64,000 nucleotides of DNA from Dethiobacter sp. (GTDB lineage Bacteria > Bacillota > Dethiobacteria > Dethiobacterales > Dethiobacteraceae), in assembly GCA_020725465.1 (NCBI GenBank), contig DYEY01000002.1, positions 1-64,000 of the forward strand, given 5' to 3'. Below the pieces are notes generated by a model. That model was given only the letters and a program-made list of their open reading frames with translations. It was not told the DNA's origin and searched no databases. The position numbers and the translations under genes are program-made. Below, piece by piece: positions 18,513-27,974 of the stretch (position 1 is the stretch's first letter; every line of letters begins with the position of its first letter).

Positions 18513-20680
18513 TTTTTTGCCAGCTCCGGCACCGGCAGCCTGACTTTTTCGTTTCCGTCCACGGAGATAATAAGCTCTGTTCCTCCCGTCGTACCGATGG
18601 CGCGGGACGGCACACCGTATTCTCCGGCAAGGGCTAAAAGCTTCTCCGTATTTTCCGGTCTGGTGCTGATTATTACCCGGCCCTGGCTTTCACCAAACAG
18701 CAGGGAATCGGTGCGCAGCCCGCCGGTGGAAAGATTAACCGAGGCGCCCACCTCCTGGCCGATGCAGCACTCGGAAAGAGCCACCGCCAGCCCTCCTTCC
18801 GAAAGGTCGTGGGCCGAAACGGCCAGTCCCTCCCGGATGGCGGCCAGCACCGCCTGCTGCAGCGCCTTCTCCCTGGCCAGGTCCAGCGCAGGCGGTTTGC
18901 CCCGGGTTTCTCCGTACAGCACGTACAAATACTCACTGCCGCCCAGTTCGTCAAAGGTGTCGCCCAGCAAGATGATCCGGTCGCCCTCCTGCCTGAAGTC
19001 CTGGGTGCAGTGCCGCGTAACGTCTGAAAGCAGGCCCACCATTCCTACTGTGGGCGTGGGGAAAATGGCTTCGCCGTTGGTTTCGTTGTAGAAGGAGACG
19101 TTGCCGCCGATGACCGGGGTGCCAAAATAGCGGCAGGCCTCGCTCATCCCTTCCACGGCGCGCCTAAACTGCCAGAAAATCTCCGGTTTCTCAGGATTGC
19201 CGAAGTTCAGGTTATCGGTGACGGCCAGGGGCTCCGCGCCGCTGCAGGTGATATTCCGCGCCGCCTCGGCCACGGCGATCATACCGCCGATGTAGGGGTC
19301 AAGGTAGGTGTAGCGGGCGTTACAGTCGGTGGTCATGGCCAGGCCCTTGGCTGTGCCGCGGATGCGGATCACCGCCGCGTCGGAGCCGGGCAACACCACG
19401 GTACAGGTGCGCACCATGTGATCGTACTGGTGGTACACCCACTCTTTGCTGGCGATATTGGGGGAGCCAAGGAGCGCCAGCAGGGCACCCGCCGCGTCGG
19501 TGACATCAGGCAGACGGCTGAGGTCCAGCTCGGAAGTCTGTTTTATATATTCCGGTTCCTTAAAGGCCGGGCAGTAGACGGGGGCGTCCTCAGCCAGGCT
19601 GCGGGCCGGCACTTCCGCAGCCACTTCGCCTGCTTTGCGCACCCGGAGCATGCCGTCGCCGGTGACCTTCCCAATGGTGGTGGAGGGGACGCCCCAGCGC
19701 CTGAAAACAGCATGGACTTTCTCCTCTTTGTCCGGCGTCACCACCATCAGCATCCGTTCCTGAGACTCGGAAATCATTATCTCGTAGGCAGTCATTCCCT
19801 CCTCGCGGCAGGGGACCCGGTCCAGCTCGATTTCAAGGCCGGTGCCGCCGCGGCTGGCCATCTCCGAAGTGGCGCAGGTAAGCCCGGCGCCACCCAGGTC
19901 CTGGATACCTACGATGTCACCGTTTTCAATCAGTTCCAGGCATGCCTCCATCAGCAGTTTTTCCATGAAGGGATCGCCCACCTGGACGGCGGGACGTTTT
20001 TCCTCCGAGGCGTCGCTCAGCTCCTCCGAGGCGAAGGTGACGCCGTGCATACCATCCCGCCCGGTGCGGGCGCCGGCCAGTATTACGGGGTTGCCCACCC
20101 CGGTGGCACGGCCGCGCCGTATCTTGTCTGCCTCTATAATACCCACGCACATGGCGTTGACCAGGGGGTTGCCCTGGTAGCAAGGGTCAAAGTATACCTC
20201 CCCGGCCACAGTGGGAATACCGATGCAGTTGCCATAACCGGCGATGCCCGCCACCACGCCGCCGAAAAGGTAACGCACCTTGCGTTCGTTCAGGGTGCCG
20301 AAACGCAGAGAATTTAACAGCGCCACCGGCCGCGCGCCCATGGTGAAGATGTCGCGGATGATGCCGCCCACCCCGGTGGCCGCCCCCTGGTAGGGTTCGA
20401 TGGCCGACGGGTGGTTGTGGGATTCGATTTTAAAACAGACTGCCAGCCCGTCGCCAATGTCCACGATGCCGGCGTTTTCCCCCGGGCCCTGCAGCACGTT
20501 TTCCCCCTTGGTGGGAAACAGGCGTAGGACCTCTTTTGAGTTCTTGTAAGAGCAGTGCTCCGACCACATGACGCTGTACATACCCAGCTCCACGTAATTG
20601 GGGTCGCGCCCCAGTATGGCCACAATCATGTTGTACTCTTCGTCTTTTAAGCCCATGCCGCGCCAGACTTCCGGTTTCAT
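18479..20680 (-). CDS. purL: Phosphoribosylformylglycinamidine synthase, small-type PurL subunit
   Basis: 733-residue ATP-dependent synthetase subunit that works with PurS and PurQ to make FGAM. Duplicated AIRS-type halves are seen: [16 protein letters not shown] and [18 protein letters not shown] in the first, [12 protein letters not shown] and [13 protein letters not shown] in the second. Length is normal for the three-subunit Gram-positive/archaeal form. Overlaps purQ by 4 nt. Confidence 0.97.
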   Translation of the reverse strand: MKPEVWRGMGLKDEEYNMIVAILGRDPNYVELGMYSVMWSEHCSYKNSKEVLRLFPTKGENVLQGPGENAGIVDIGDGLAVCFKIESHNHPSAIEPYQGAATGVGGIIRDIFTMGARPVALLNSLRFGTLNERKVRYLFGGVVAGIAGYGNCIGIPTVAGEVYFDPCYQGNPLVNAMCVGIIEADKIRRGRATGVGNPVILAGARTGRDGMHGVTFASEELSDASEEKRPAVQVGDPFMEKLLMEACLELIENGDIVGIQDLGGAGLTCATSEMASRGGTGLEIELDRVPCREEGMTAYEIMISESQERMLMVVTPDKEEKVHAVFRRWGVPSTTIGKVTGDGMLRVRKAGEVAAEVPARSLAEDAPVYCPAFKEPEYIKQTSELDLSRLPDVTDAAGALLALLGSPNIASKEWVYHQYDHMVRTCTVVLPGSDAAVIRIRGTAKGLAMTTDCNARYTYLDPYIGGMIAVAEAARNITCSGAEPLAVTDNLNFGNPEKPEIFWQFRRAVEGMSEACRYFGTPVIGGNVSFYNETNGEAIFPTPTVGMVGLLSDVTRHCTQDFRQEGDRIILLGDTFDELGGSEYLYVLYGETRGKPPALDLAREKALQQAVLAAIREGLAVSAHDLSEGGLAVALSECCIGQEVGASVNLSTGGLRTDSLLFGESQGRVIISTRPENTEKLLALAGEYGVPSRAIGTTGGTELIISVDGNEKVRLPVPELAKKWRGAIPCLMA

Positions 20681-21375
20681 CGTAACCCCTCCCGGTACCT
20701 GACCAGCGACTCAAAGATAACCAGGCCGTCCTGTGAGCCCAGGATCCGCTCTACTGACCGCTCGGGGTGGGGCATCATGCCCAGGACGTTTTTATTTTCG
20801 TTGCACACTCCGGCGATATTGTAAAGCGAACCGTTGGGGTTGGCATCTTTTGTTACTTCACCACCCGCGGTGGCGTAACGAAAGACAATCTGGCCGTTTT
20901 GCTCCATGGCACGCAAGGTTTGGGCATCAGCGTAATAGTTGCCCTCACCGTGGGCGATGGGGATTTTGAGGACCCTGCCCGGTTCCACGGCTATGGTAAA
21001 GGGAGTGTTGCGATTTTCCACCACCAGGTTGGTGAACTGGCAGCGAAACTGCAGCCCGGTGTTGCGGTAGAGGGCACCCGGGAGCAACCCCACCTCCACC
21101 AGCACCTGGAACCCGTTGCAGATGCCAAATACCAGTCCTCCGGATGCGGCGAATTCCACCACCGACTTCATCACCGGCGAGAAACGGGCGATGGCGCCGC
21201 TGCGCAGGTAGTCGCCATAAGAAAAGCCGCCTGGCAGCACGATGCAGTCAAAGCCGGCCACCGATTCTTCCTGATGCCAGATATACTCCACCGGGTGCCG
21301 CAACACATCCCTGATTGCATGGTAGGCATCCAGGTCGCAGTTGGAGCCGGGAAAGACAACCACTCCGAACTTCAT
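20677..21375 (-). CDS. purQ: Phosphoribosylformylglycinamidine synthase, glutaminase subunit
   Basis: 232-residue class-I glutamine amidotransferase. The family N-terminus [13 protein letters not shown] begins at 21375, overlapping the purS stop by 4 nt; an upstream in-frame extension belongs to purS in another frame. The nucleophile Cys is in FGICNGFQ, and the catalytic His/Glu in MPHPERSVE near the C-terminus. It supplies ammonia to PurL through a PurS-bridged complex. Confidence 0.97.
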   Translation of the reverse strand: MKFGVVVFPGSNCDLDAYHAIRDVLRHPVEYIWHQEESVAGFDCIVLPGGFSYGDYLRSGAIARFSPVMKSVVEFAASGGLVFGICNGFQVLVEVGLLPGALYRNTGLQFRCQFTNLVVENRNTPFTIAVEPGRVLKIPIAHGEGNYYADAQTLRAMEQNGQIVFRYATAGGEVTKDANPNGSLYNIAGVCNENKNVLGMMPHPERSVERILGSQDGLVIFESLVRYREGLR

Positions 21376-21626
21376 CGCTGAACCTCCGTCACCGTAAAGG
21401 TATAATCCTCGATAACCGTGTTGGCCAGCAGCCGCTCGCACATCTCCCTCACCTGCGCCCCGGCTGCTTCTTTATCTCCGCCGTCAATATCGACTTCCAG
21501 GTATTTCCCCACCCGTACACTCCTGACATTATCATAGCCCAGGGAGTGCAGCGCGCCCTCCACCGCCTGGCCCTGGGGGTCAAGCACGCTCTTCTTCAGC
21601 ATTATTTCTATCCGGGCCTTCCACAT
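21372..21626 (-). CDS. purS: Phosphoribosylformylglycinamidine synthase, PurS subunit
   Basis: 84-residue small subunit that bridges PurL and PurQ. Characteristic blocks [17 protein letters not shown] and [13 protein letters not shown] are present. The stop/start junction with purC shares one base (21626) and that with purQ shares four. Confidence 0.95.
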   Translation of the reverse strand: MWKARIEIMLKKSVLDPQGQAVEGALHSLGYDNVRSVRVGKYLEVDIDGGDKEAAGAQVREMCERLLANTVIEDYTFTVTEVQR

Positions 21627-22339
21627 CAGCTCTTCCCTCCTGTCAGTCTGTCCAGCACCTCGGCGTAGGCCTCGCTGACACCGCCCAGGTCCCGGCGGAA
21701 ACGGTCTTTATCCATTTTCTCCCCGGTTTCGGCGTCCCAGAAACGGCAGGTATCCGGTGATATTTCATCACCCAGCAGCACCTCACCCTTAAAAAGGCCA
21801 AACTCCAGCTTGAAATCCACCAGGATAATGTTTTTCCCCCTCAGGTAACCGGACAGTATTTCATTGATGCGTAAGGAATCCTCCGCTATTTTCAACAACT
21901 GCCCCCTGTCGGCCAGGTTCAGGGCATAGATATGGTACTCGTTAATCATGGGGTCGCCCAAGGCGTCGTCCTTATAATAGTACTCCAGTACCGGCCGGGA
22001 AAGTGGCGTGCCTTCCGCAAGACCCAGGCGCCTGGACAGACTGCCGGCAGCTATGTTGCGCACCACCGTCTCCACCTTTATGATATCCAGCTTCTTTACC
22101 AGCATTTCAGTGTCGGACAGCTGCCGCACAAAGTGGCTGTCCACGCCACGGGAGGCCAGGAGCTGAAAGAAAAAAGAAGAAATCCTGTTGTTCAGCATAC
22201 CCTTTCTTTCAATCTGACCTTTCTTTTTGCCGTCAAAAGCGGTGGCATCGTCCTTGTATGCCACCACCAGCAGGTCCGGGTCAGCGGTGGCATAAATCCT
22301 TTTGGCTTTCCCTTCATAAAGAAACTGCTGCTTTTCCAT
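21626..22339 (-). CDS. purC: SAICAR synthetase
   Basis: 237-residue ligase joining CAIR and aspartate with ATP. Family blocks [12 protein letters not shown] at the N-terminus, [13 protein letters not shown] in the middle and LVDFKLEFG near the end are clear. Follows the unknown membrane-protein gene by 3 nt. Confidence 0.96.
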   Translation of the reverse strand: MEKQQFLYEGKAKRIYATADPDLLVVAYKDDATAFDGKKKGQIERKGMLNNRISSFFFQLLASRGVDSHFVRQLSDTEMLVKKLDIIKVETVVRNIAAGSLSRRLGLAEGTPLSRPVLEYYYKDDALGDPMINEYHIYALNLADRGQLLKIAEDSLRINEILSGYLRGKNIILVDFKLEFGLFKGEVLLGDEISPDTCRFWDAETGEKMDKDRFRRDLGGVSEAYAEVLDRLTGGKS

Positions 22340-22342
22340 AAC

Positions 22343-22741
22343 TCACCCGCTCTTTCGTTTTCCGGATCTGTTTTTTTTGGCAGCAGCGCCTTTTTTGCCG
22401 GAGGTCTCTTTTTTGGCCGCTGCAGTCCGTTTCTTAACAGTGCCGCCCGGCTTTCTTTTCGTCGCCGGACCGAGCCGGAGGCGCAGATAGATACCGGCGG
22501 CGAATATCAACACCGCCATCACCAGGTAGAGGTAATCCGCCGCCCTGCCGGCCACCACTCCTCTCGCCTCCAGCAGCCGCACGAACAAAAAAGCGGCAGG
22601 AAAGGCGCAAAGCTGTGACCAGAGCAGATTTTTAAGTTCCCTGTCTTTGGTGTAGCGGCGGCAGAAATACCAGGATAAATAAAGGGCCAAAAGCGCGGGA
22701 ATAAGGGCCAGATAAATCCATACTTCGGGGCTTGTCGGCAT
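22343..22741 (-). CDS. Unknown membrane protein with Lys/Ala-rich tail, inside the purine operon
   Basis: 132-residue protein I do not recognise. It has an N-terminal membrane segment (about 7-27), hydrophobic stretches around 45-60 and 70-87, and then a basic low-complexity tail of about 40 residues rich in Lys, Ala, Gly and Thr, like histone H1-type tails. The tail would face the cytoplasm if the protein has three crossings. It fits between purB and purC with 0-3 nt gaps, so it is co-translated with purine enzymes. A role in anchoring nucleic acid or a purine complex at the membrane is only speculation. Confidence 0.7.
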   Translation of the reverse strand: MPTSPEVWIYLALIPALLALYLSWYFCRRYTKDRELKNLLWSQLCAFPAAFLFVRLLEARGVVAGRAADYLYLVMAVLIFAAGIYLRLRLGPATKRKPGGTVKKRTAAAKKETSGKKGAAAKKNRSGKRKSG

Positions 22742-24043
22742 TTAAATCCCCAGCCTCTCCATAATTTCATCCACTCTCTTCAGATGATAAGAAGGGTCAA
22801 AACACTCTTTCAGCCCGGCTTCGGTCAGGACAGCGATCACCCGTTCCTCCGCCCGCAAAAGGTCATAAAACTCCTGCTGCTCCTGCCAGGCCCGCATGGC
22901 GGAGCGCTGCACCAGGTCATACGCCTCCTCCCTTTTCATACCCTTCTCTATCAGGGCCAACAACACCCGCTGAGAAAAGGTAAGACCCAGCGTCAGCTCC
23001 ATGTTCCGTTTCATGTTCTCCGGGTAGACGTGCAGGTCGCGCACGATACGGGTCATACGGTGCAGCATGTAGTCCACCAGGATGGTGCTGTCGGGGATAA
23101 TCACCCGCTCCGCCGAAGAGTGAGAGATGTCCCTTTCGTGCCAGAGCGGTATGTTCTCCAGCGCCACCAGCGCGTTGGCCCGCACCACCCGCGAGAGGCC
23201 GGAGATCTGCTCGCAGCCGACCGGGTTACGCTTGTGCGGCATGGCGGAGGACCCTTTCTGTCCCGGGTAAAACGGCTCTTCCACCTCCCGGATTTCGGTC
23301 TTTTGCAGGCCCCTGATTTCGGTGGCCAGCTTGTCCAGGGTGCCGGCGGTAATGGCCAGGGCAGCCATGAACTCGGCATGCCGGTCCCGCTGCAGTATCT
23401 GGGTGGAAATGGGAGCCGGTGTCAGGCCCATCCTGGCACAGACGTACTTTTCTACGTAAGGGTCAATATTGGCATAGGTGCCAACCGCCCCGGAAAGCTT
23501 ACCGAAGCTGACGGTATCCCGCGCCTGTTCCAGCCGCCTGATGTTGCGTTCCATCTCCGCGGCAAACAGAGCAAACTTCAGCCCAAGCGTAATGGGTTCG
23601 GCGTGCACCCCGTGGGTCCGCCCCATCATCACCGTATACCTGTGCTCCCGCGCCCGTTCTTTCAGGACAGCGGTAAGTTCCCACGCCCCCTCCAGAATAA
23701 GGCCGGCGGCCTCCCGCATCAGCGCCGAGAGCGCTGTGTCCACCACGTCGGAGGAGGTGAGGCCGTAGTGGACGTACCTGGACTCCTCGCCCAGCGACTC
23801 GGCCACACAGCGCGTAAAAGCCACCACATCGTGCCTGGTTTCCTCTTCAATGCGGAGTATCCGCTCCACGGAAAAAGACGCCTTCTCCCGGATGGCGGCC
23901 ACCGCCTCCTTTGGTATGACACCCAGCTCTGCCCAGGCTTCACAGGCGTAGATCTCTATTTCCAGCCACTTTTTAAATTTGTTTTCCAGAGTCCAGACCG
24001 CCGCCATCTCCGGCCGGGCATACCGTTCTATCACGCCGTTCAC
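22742..24043 (-). CDS. purB: Adenylosuccinate lyase
   Basis: 433-residue fumarase-superfamily lyase acting twice in purine synthesis (SAICAR to AICAR, adenylosuccinate to AMP). The signature loop GSSAMPHKRNPV holds the catalytic Ser; GRTHGVHAEP and YGLTSSDVVDTA hold the His/substrate sites. The stop abuts the next gene with no spacing. Confidence 0.97.
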   Translation of the reverse strand: MNGVIERYARPEMAAVWTLENKFKKWLEIEIYACEAWAELGVIPKEAVAAIREKASFSVERILRIEEETRHDVVAFTRCVAESLGEESRYVHYGLTSSDVVDTALSALMREAAGLILEGAWELTAVLKERAREHRYTVMMGRTHGVHAEPITLGLKFALFAAEMERNIRRLEQARDTVSFGKLSGAVGTYANIDPYVEKYVCARMGLTPAPISTQILQRDRHAEFMAALAITAGTLDKLATEIRGLQKTEIREVEEPFYPGQKGSSAMPHKRNPVGCEQISGLSRVVRANALVALENIPLWHERDISHSSAERVIIPDSTILVDYMLHRMTRIVRDLHVYPENMKRNMELTLGLTFSQRVLLALIEKGMKREEAYDLVQRSAMRAWQEQQEFYDLLRAEERVIAVLTEAGLKECFDPSYHLKRVDEIMERLGI

Positions 24044-24052
24044 CTCATGCTT

Positions 24053-24586
24053 TTACGTTGCCGGCCAGTTTTCTTCCAGGTAAGCCTGCCAGCCAACCTG
24101 CTCCAGCCTAAGCGCTTTTTTCTCTACCAACTGTTTCAGCTCCTGCTTGTAACGTGACATTTTTTCCCTCAAATTATCATATGCCGTGCCCAATACCTGT
24201 ACCGCCAGCAATCCGGCGTTTCTGGCGCCGTTGACAGCCACGGTGGCGACCGGCACCCCGGGAGGCATCTGCACAATGGAGTAGAGGGAATCCACCCCAC
24301 CCAAGGATGCGGTCTGCACCGGCACCCCGATGACCGGCAGCTCGGTTATTGCCGCCACCATACCCGGCAGGTGGGCGGCACCACCGGCGCCGGCGATAAT
24401 CACCTTCAGCCCCCGCTCGGCTGCCGAGCGAGCGTAGTCATACAGGCGCTCTGGTGTACGGTGAGCGGAAACCACCGTCAGTTCACAGATCACGCCGAAT
24501 TCCTCCAGCACCGCGGCTGCCTCTTTCATCACCTTAAGGTCCGAGTCGCTCCCCATAATAATACCTACCAGCGGCCGTTCAGCCAT
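24053..24586 (-). CDS. purE: N5-CAIR mutase
   Basis: 177-residue class-I PurE. N-terminal [12 protein letters not shown] and [13 protein letters not shown] with the catalytic His, plus [11 protein letters not shown], are typical. Overlaps the purK 3' end by 8 nt, so the PurK/PurE two-step carboxylation is coupled. Confidence 0.97.
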   Translation of the reverse strand: MAERPLVGIIMGSDSDLKVMKEAAAVLEEFGVICELTVVSAHRTPERLYDYARSAAERGLKVIIAGAGGAAHLPGMVAAITELPVIGVPVQTASLGGVDSLYSIVQMPPGVPVATVAVNGARNAGLLAVQVLGTAYDNLREKMSRYKQELKQLVEKKALRLEQVGWQAYLEENWPAT

Positions 24587-25769
24587 TTCCCCCGCCTCCT
24601 GTATTATTCTGTGCGGTTACACGCAAAAAACGCGCCGCCATATCGGCAATACGGATTGCTTCATTCAGGTCCGGAGCCGTGACGGTAAAATGCCCCATCT
24701 TCCTTTGGGGCGCTGTCTGGAACTTGCCGTAGAAATGCAGGTGCAGGCCGGGCAGTCGCAGTGCTTCCGCACAGCCGGAGAGCACCGCCGGGCCGGTATG
24801 CCCTTCTTCTCCCAGCAGGTTCACCATCACCGCCGGGCAGCGCAGGGTGGTATCCCCAAGCGGCAGCCCGGTGATCACCCGGACCTGCTGCTCGAACTGG
24901 GATGTGGCGCAGGCTTCGATGGTGTAGTGACCGGAGTTGTGCGGGCGCGGCGCCACCTCATTCACCAGCACCTCACCGGCGGCGGTAACAAACATCTCCA
25001 CGCAGAAAACACCCACACCACCCAGTCTTTCCATCACCTGGCGCGCCGCTTCACAGGCCAGCTTTTGCACCGCCGCCGGCACCCTGGCCGGAACCACGCT
25101 TCGCCGCAATATACTCTCCCGGTGTTCGTTCTCCGCCAGCGGGTAGATCCTGATGTCCCCGTCCCCCCCGCGCGCCACCATCACCGACACCTCATGCGCA
25201 AAGGCGATAAACTTCTCTGCCATCAGGGCGCAGCCACCCAGTGACTGCAGGGCCGGAGCGATCTCTTCTTCCCCGCTCACCTCGCGGTTCCCTTTGCCGT
25301 CGTAACCGCCGCGGCAGGACTTCAACATGAAGGGGTACCCGAACTCCCGGCCCGCCTGTATTGCTTCTTCATGGCCACTTACAGGCAAAAACGGCGGCAC
25401 CGGGATGCCGGCCGCCCGCAGGGCCAGCTTCTGGGACAATTTGTCCTGGATGGTGCGCAGCAGGCCGGGTTTTGGTAAAACAGTATACCCCTCCGCCTCA
25501 AGGTCGATAAGGGCCTGGCTGTCAATATGCTCAAACTCATAGGTGGTCACGTCCGCCTTACGGACCAGGGAAAAAATGGCTTCACGGTCGTTAAAGTCGG
25601 CCACCACCTGGCTGTCCGCCACCTGGGCGGCCGGGCTACTCGGCGTGGGATCAAGGACGGTAACGTGAAACCCCAGCTGTTTGGCAGCCTGGGCCGTCAT
25701 CTTTCCCAGCTGGCCGCCTCCTACAATGGCGATACGATACGGCGGACATAACGGGATTTGGTCTCTCAT
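24579..25769 (-). CDS. purK: N5-carboxyaminoimidazole ribonucleotide synthase
   Basis: 396-residue ATP-grasp enzyme carboxylating AIR with bicarbonate and ATP. Rossmann start [15 protein letters not shown]-grasp [15 protein letters not shown] and [17 protein letters not shown] are diagnostic. The start at 25769 follows a G-rich ribosome binding site; a longer in-frame start would run through the hairpin after the permease gene and is less likely. Confidence 0.96.
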   Translation of the reverse strand: MRDQIPLCPPYRIAIVGGGQLGKMTAQAAKQLGFHVTVLDPTPSSPAAQVADSQVVADFNDREAIFSLVRKADVTTYEFEHIDSQALIDLEAEGYTVLPKPGLLRTIQDKLSQKLALRAAGIPVPPFLPVSGHEEAIQAGREFGYPFMLKSCRGGYDGKGNREVSGEEEIAPALQSLGGCALMAEKFIAFAHEVSVMVARGGDGDIRIYPLAENEHRESILRRSVVPARVPAAVQKLACEAARQVMERLGGVGVFCVEMFVTAAGEVLVNEVAPRPHNSGHYTIEACATSQFEQQVRVITGLPLGDTTLRCPAVMVNLLGEEGHTGPAVLSGCAEALRLPGLHLHFYGKFQTAPQRKMGHFTVTAPDLNEAIRIADMAARFLRVTAQNNTGGGGNG

Positions 25770-25789
25770 GCAAATACCCCCGGGGAGGA

Positions 25790-25813
25790 GGGGGGCCGCT
25801 GTTACGGCCCCCC
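25790..25813 (-). other. GC-rich stem-loop between permease gene and purK
   Basis: A 9-bp stem GGGGGGCCG/CGGCCCCCC with a 6-nt loop fills most of the 52-nt gap. No T-run follows on the minus strand, so it is more likely an mRNA stability or partial read-through element that sets permease-to-enzyme ratio than a full terminator. Confidence 0.5.
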
Positions 25814-25821
25814 TGAGTTGT

Positions 25822-27165
25822 TTAAAGCACAAAATGGGCAAGTGAAATGGCGGCCAGTATCCACATAAACCAGTGGATTTCTTTACCTTTGCCGGCTACT
25901 GCCTTCACCAGAGGGTAGGCCAGAAAACCGGCAGCGATACCGTGGGCTATGGAGAAAGCGAACGGCATCACGGCAATGGTGACAAAAGCCGGAAAGGCTT
26001 CGGTAAAGTCTTCGAAGTCAATGCCGGTGATGGCACCCATCATGAGCACGCCCACGATAACCAGGGCGGGAGCTGTTGCTTCTCCGGGGATGATGCCCGC
26101 CAGCGGAGTGAAGAAAAGAGCAAGCAGGAAAAGAATGCCGACCACGATGGAGGTAAGGCCGGTGCGGCCGCCCTCGGAGATGCCGGCGGTGGATTCAACG
26201 TATGTGGTTACGGTGCTTGTCCCGAGCACAGCGCCGCCCATGGTGCCGATGGCATCGGCAATCATAGCCTTCTTGACCTTGGGCAGGCGACCGTCCTTAT
26301 CCAGGTAGCCGGCGCGGGCACCGGTGCCGAGGAGTGTGCCCATGGTGTCAAAAAGGTCGACGAAAACCAGGGCAAAGATTACCATGAAACCGAGCTTCAG
26401 GGCGCCGCCAAAGTCCATGTGAAAAGCGATGGGGCCAAGACCGGCTGGTCTGCCGACAATATCCCCGATGCCGGTGGGGGCCTGGGTCACACCGGTGAAC
26501 AGGCCAATCACAGTGGTAATCAAAATACCAAGAAGAATGGCGCCTTTGACCCGCAATCCCATCAAAATAGCGGTAATAATCAGGCCGATGGCGGCCAGTC
26601 CCGGACCTTTTGATGTTAAGTCGCCAAGCTGCACCAGGGTGGCGGGACTGGCTACAATAATGCCCGCGTTCTTAAGCCCGATGAGGGCGATAAAGAGGCC
26701 GATACCGGCGGCAACAGCGCGCTTCAGGCTGACCGGCACCGCCCTGTCAATCTGGTCGATAAAACCAAAAACCGCCAAAAGCAGGAACACAACACCGGAA
26801 ATGAACACAGCGCCAAGGGCGGCCTGCCAGCCGAACTGGGGAGCCACCACGAATGCAAAGAAAGCGTTTAAGCCCATGCCCGAAGCCAGTGCAAAGGGAT
26901 AGTTGGTGAGCAACCCCATCAGGATGGTGGTCAGGGCCGCGGCTAGGATGGTGGCGGTAACCAGTGCGGCCACGTACGGGTCATTGAGCGAAGTAAATTC
27001 CAGGGCACCGTCAAACAGGGCACCGGCCTGGTTTATACCGCCCTGTTTCAGCAGGAAGGGGTTAACAAAAATAATATAGGCCATGGTCATAAAGGTGGTC
27101 AAACCGGCAATAATTTCTGTCTTGAAATCGGTGTTGTGTTCCTTCAGTTTAAAAAAGCTTTCCAT
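25822..27165 (-). CDS. pbuG: NCS2 family purine permease (guanine/hypoxanthine/adenine type)
   Basis: 447-residue membrane transporter of the AzgA/PbuG branch of NCS2. About 12-14 hydrophobic segments; family blocks EIIAGLTTFMTMAYIIFVNP at the N-terminus, ASGMGLNAFFA, FDTMGTLLGTG and TSTVTTYVESTAGI are visible. It should import guanine, hypoxanthine or adenine with protons. It is the first gene after the tandem guanine/PRPP-type riboswitch, and the purine biosynthesis genes follow after a 52-nt gap, so salvage and synthesis appear to share one control region. Confidence 0.93.
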   Translation of the reverse strand: MESFFKLKEHNTDFKTEIIAGLTTFMTMAYIIFVNPFLLKQGGINQAGALFDGALEFTSLNDPYVAALVTATILAAALTTILMGLLTNYPFALASGMGLNAFFAFVVAPQFGWQAALGAVFISGVVFLLLAVFGFIDQIDRAVPVSLKRAVAAGIGLFIALIGLKNAGIIVASPATLVQLGDLTSKGPGLAAIGLIITAILMGLRVKGAILLGILITTVIGLFTGVTQAPTGIGDIVGRPAGLGPIAFHMDFGGALKLGFMVIFALVFVDLFDTMGTLLGTGARAGYLDKDGRLPKVKKAMIADAIGTMGGAVLGTSTVTTYVESTAGISEGGRTGLTSIVVGILFLLALFFTPLAGIIPGEATAPALVIVGVLMMGAITGIDFEDFTEAFPAFVTIAVMPFAFSIAHGIAAGFLAYPLVKAVAGKGKEIHWFMWILAAISLAHFVL

Positions 27166-27322
27166 AAATTGTTACCTCCTTGCAGCGTTGAAGTCCAGAA
27201 CACCAGCTTTAAGATGAAGCGCCTTCCGGTTCTCTGCCATCACCCCCTTTAAAGGGCGCCTGTCCACCGTAAAACCTACGACAGGGCACACAAAATCAAG
27301 GCAACACCACAACACAGGCAAA

Positions 27323-27376
27323 CAAAAAGCCCGGACAGGTAGGTCAACCGAGTGAAACCTACCCGTCTGGGCTTTT
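27323..27376 (-). terminator. Terminator of the tandem riboswitch (expression platform)
   Basis: Minus strand: AAAAGCCC near 27376 pairs with GGGCTTTTT near 27325, with an inner AGGT/ACCT-rich stem and a loop, followed by TTTTTGTTTG. The loop contains CACTCGGT (27354-27347), which is complementary over 8 nt to ACCGAGTG in the upstream aptamer (27412-27405). That gives a choice between aptamer and terminator structure. Confidence 0.85.
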
Positions 27377-27450
27377 ATCCCTCCGGTGTAGCGTACGCCT
27401 GTGCCACTCGGTCCAGCCCCGCCTGAAAGCGGGCGGAACCCTAGGCACAC
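27355..27450 (-). promoter_or_regulatory. ykkC subtype-2 riboswitch aptamer, most likely PRPP-sensing
   Basis: Minus-strand sequence keeps the ykkC-family landmarks in order: CTAGGGTTCCG, a GC stem, GGACCGAGTGGCAC, then CCGGAGGGATAAAAGCCC. The outer stem TGTGCC/GGCACA is at 27449-27444 and 27405-27400. The guanidine-I class usually reads GGTCCGAGAG; the GAGTGGC form is what I recall for subtype 2 (ppGpp or PRPP). A guanine aptamer directly upstream and a purine permease/biosynthesis operon downstream match the known tandem guanine-PRPP switches. PRPP binding is expected to disfavour the terminator. ppGpp is the main alternative. Confidence 0.8.
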
Positions 27451-27455
27451 TTCCC

Positions 27456-27522
27456 CTCGTAGTCAGATAATTTACGGTTATCTGGTAGAGACTTTCAGGC
27501 CATATCCCTGAAGTTATACGAG
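27456..27522 (-). promoter_or_regulatory. Purine riboswitch aptamer, guanine type
   Basis: Minus strand shows the full three-way junction: P1 strands CTCGTA (27522 end) and TACGAG (27456 end), conserved ATATGGCCTGAAAGT and CTACC segments, CCGTAAA loop, and GACTACGAG at the end. The specificity base corresponding to position 74 is C (GAC rather than GAT), so guanine or hypoxanthine rather than adenine is the predicted ligand. It is separated by only about 5 nt from the ykkC-type aptamer. Confidence 0.95.
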
Positions 27523-27539
27523 TATATTCGGTTACATTC

Positions 27540-27568
27540 AGCGTAACAGATTCGACATTACCTGTCAA
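27540..27568 (-). promoter_or_regulatory. Candidate sigma-A promoter of the purine operon
   Basis: Minus strand TTGACA (27568-27563), 17-bp spacer, TACGCT (27545-27540). The -35 box is perfect and the -10 is weak. The predicted start falls about 10 nt upstream of the guanine aptamer, the expected place. It lies on the host side of the prophage junction, so the operon keeps its own promoter. Confidence 0.6.
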
Positions 27569-27598
27569 TATCTGAGGGTTATCACCCGGATGCCCTTC

Positions 27599-27631
27599 TT
27601 ATTCCCACTCGATAGTGGAAAATGTTTTCAT
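27599..27631 (-). pseudogene. guaA: Displaced 3' end of guaA at the prophage attachment site
   Basis: Minus strand reads a 10-codon frame MKTFSTIEWE plus TAA. TIEWE followed by stop is the nearly invariant C-terminus of GMP synthase (PPATIEWE or PPGTIEWE). Nothing of GMP synthase precedes it; phage sequence starts at once, and the phage gene at 27628-27951 ends on top of its ATG. The natural reading is that the prophage recombined into the 3' end of guaA, leaving this copy of the att core at its left end and guaA itself beyond the right edge. The 3' end of guaA is a known integration hotspot. Confidence 0.8.
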
Positions 27632-27951
27632 GTTATCTCACCCGATTTTTGCTCATTTTTATTATTTAAATTATCCCTATTATCATGGTTATTTCTCTTT
27701 CTGATTTTTTTTGGTACGTTTTCGGTACGCTCACCCCTGCGAGTCTCCTGCTCGTCCTCCAGCAGCCTTCCAAGGTGTTTAAGGTAGAAGGTTGCTGCTT
27801 CGTTATAGAAGTCCGAACGGGAGTATGCTCCGTCCTGCTGCTGGTCACGCTCTTCGGTGTATTCGTCGATGATATCCAGCGTATCGATGGGTGCGTGGAC
27901 GGTTATCGGCACCCTCCGCGATTTACCTTTTAGTGGTCGTCCATATGCCAT
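27628..27951 (-). CDS. Ribbon-helix-helix-like phage protein
   Basis: 107-residue protein. The segment RRVPITVHAPIDTLDIIDEY followed by AYSRSDFYNEAATFYLKHL resembles a ribbon-helix-helix DNA-binding fold (a beta strand, then two helices). The C-terminal third is highly charged and Asn/Arg/Lys-rich, probably disordered. Last gene at the left end of the prophage, with an AGGAG ribosome binding site. It might be a control or excision-related protein, but this is position-based inference. Confidence 0.6.
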   Translation of the reverse strand: MAYGRPLKGKSRRVPITVHAPIDTLDIIDEYTEERDQQQDGAYSRSDFYNEAATFYLKHLGRLLEDEQETRRGERTENVPKKIRKRNNHDNRDNLNNKNEQKSGEIT

Positions 27952-27974
27952 TCTATCTCTCCTCCCGTCCTTTT

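Noticed and set aside
3751-24157. Many long plus-strand frames opposite the catabolic and purine genes
   Set aside because: They are antisense shadows of high-GC coding genes: no family motifs, no ribosome binding sites, and the minus-strand frames are fully explained.
27355-27450. Guanidine-I riboswitch
   Set aside because: It shares the ykkC core, but the GAGTGGC segment, the upstream guanine aptamer and the purine genes fit subtype 2 (PRPP) better; no guanidine exporter or carboxylase is nearby.
27599-27631. A genuine 10-codon phage peptide gene
   Set aside because: The C-terminal STIEWE-stop is exactly the GMP synthase end and the frame sits at the phage/host junction, so an attachment-site remnant is the simpler reading.
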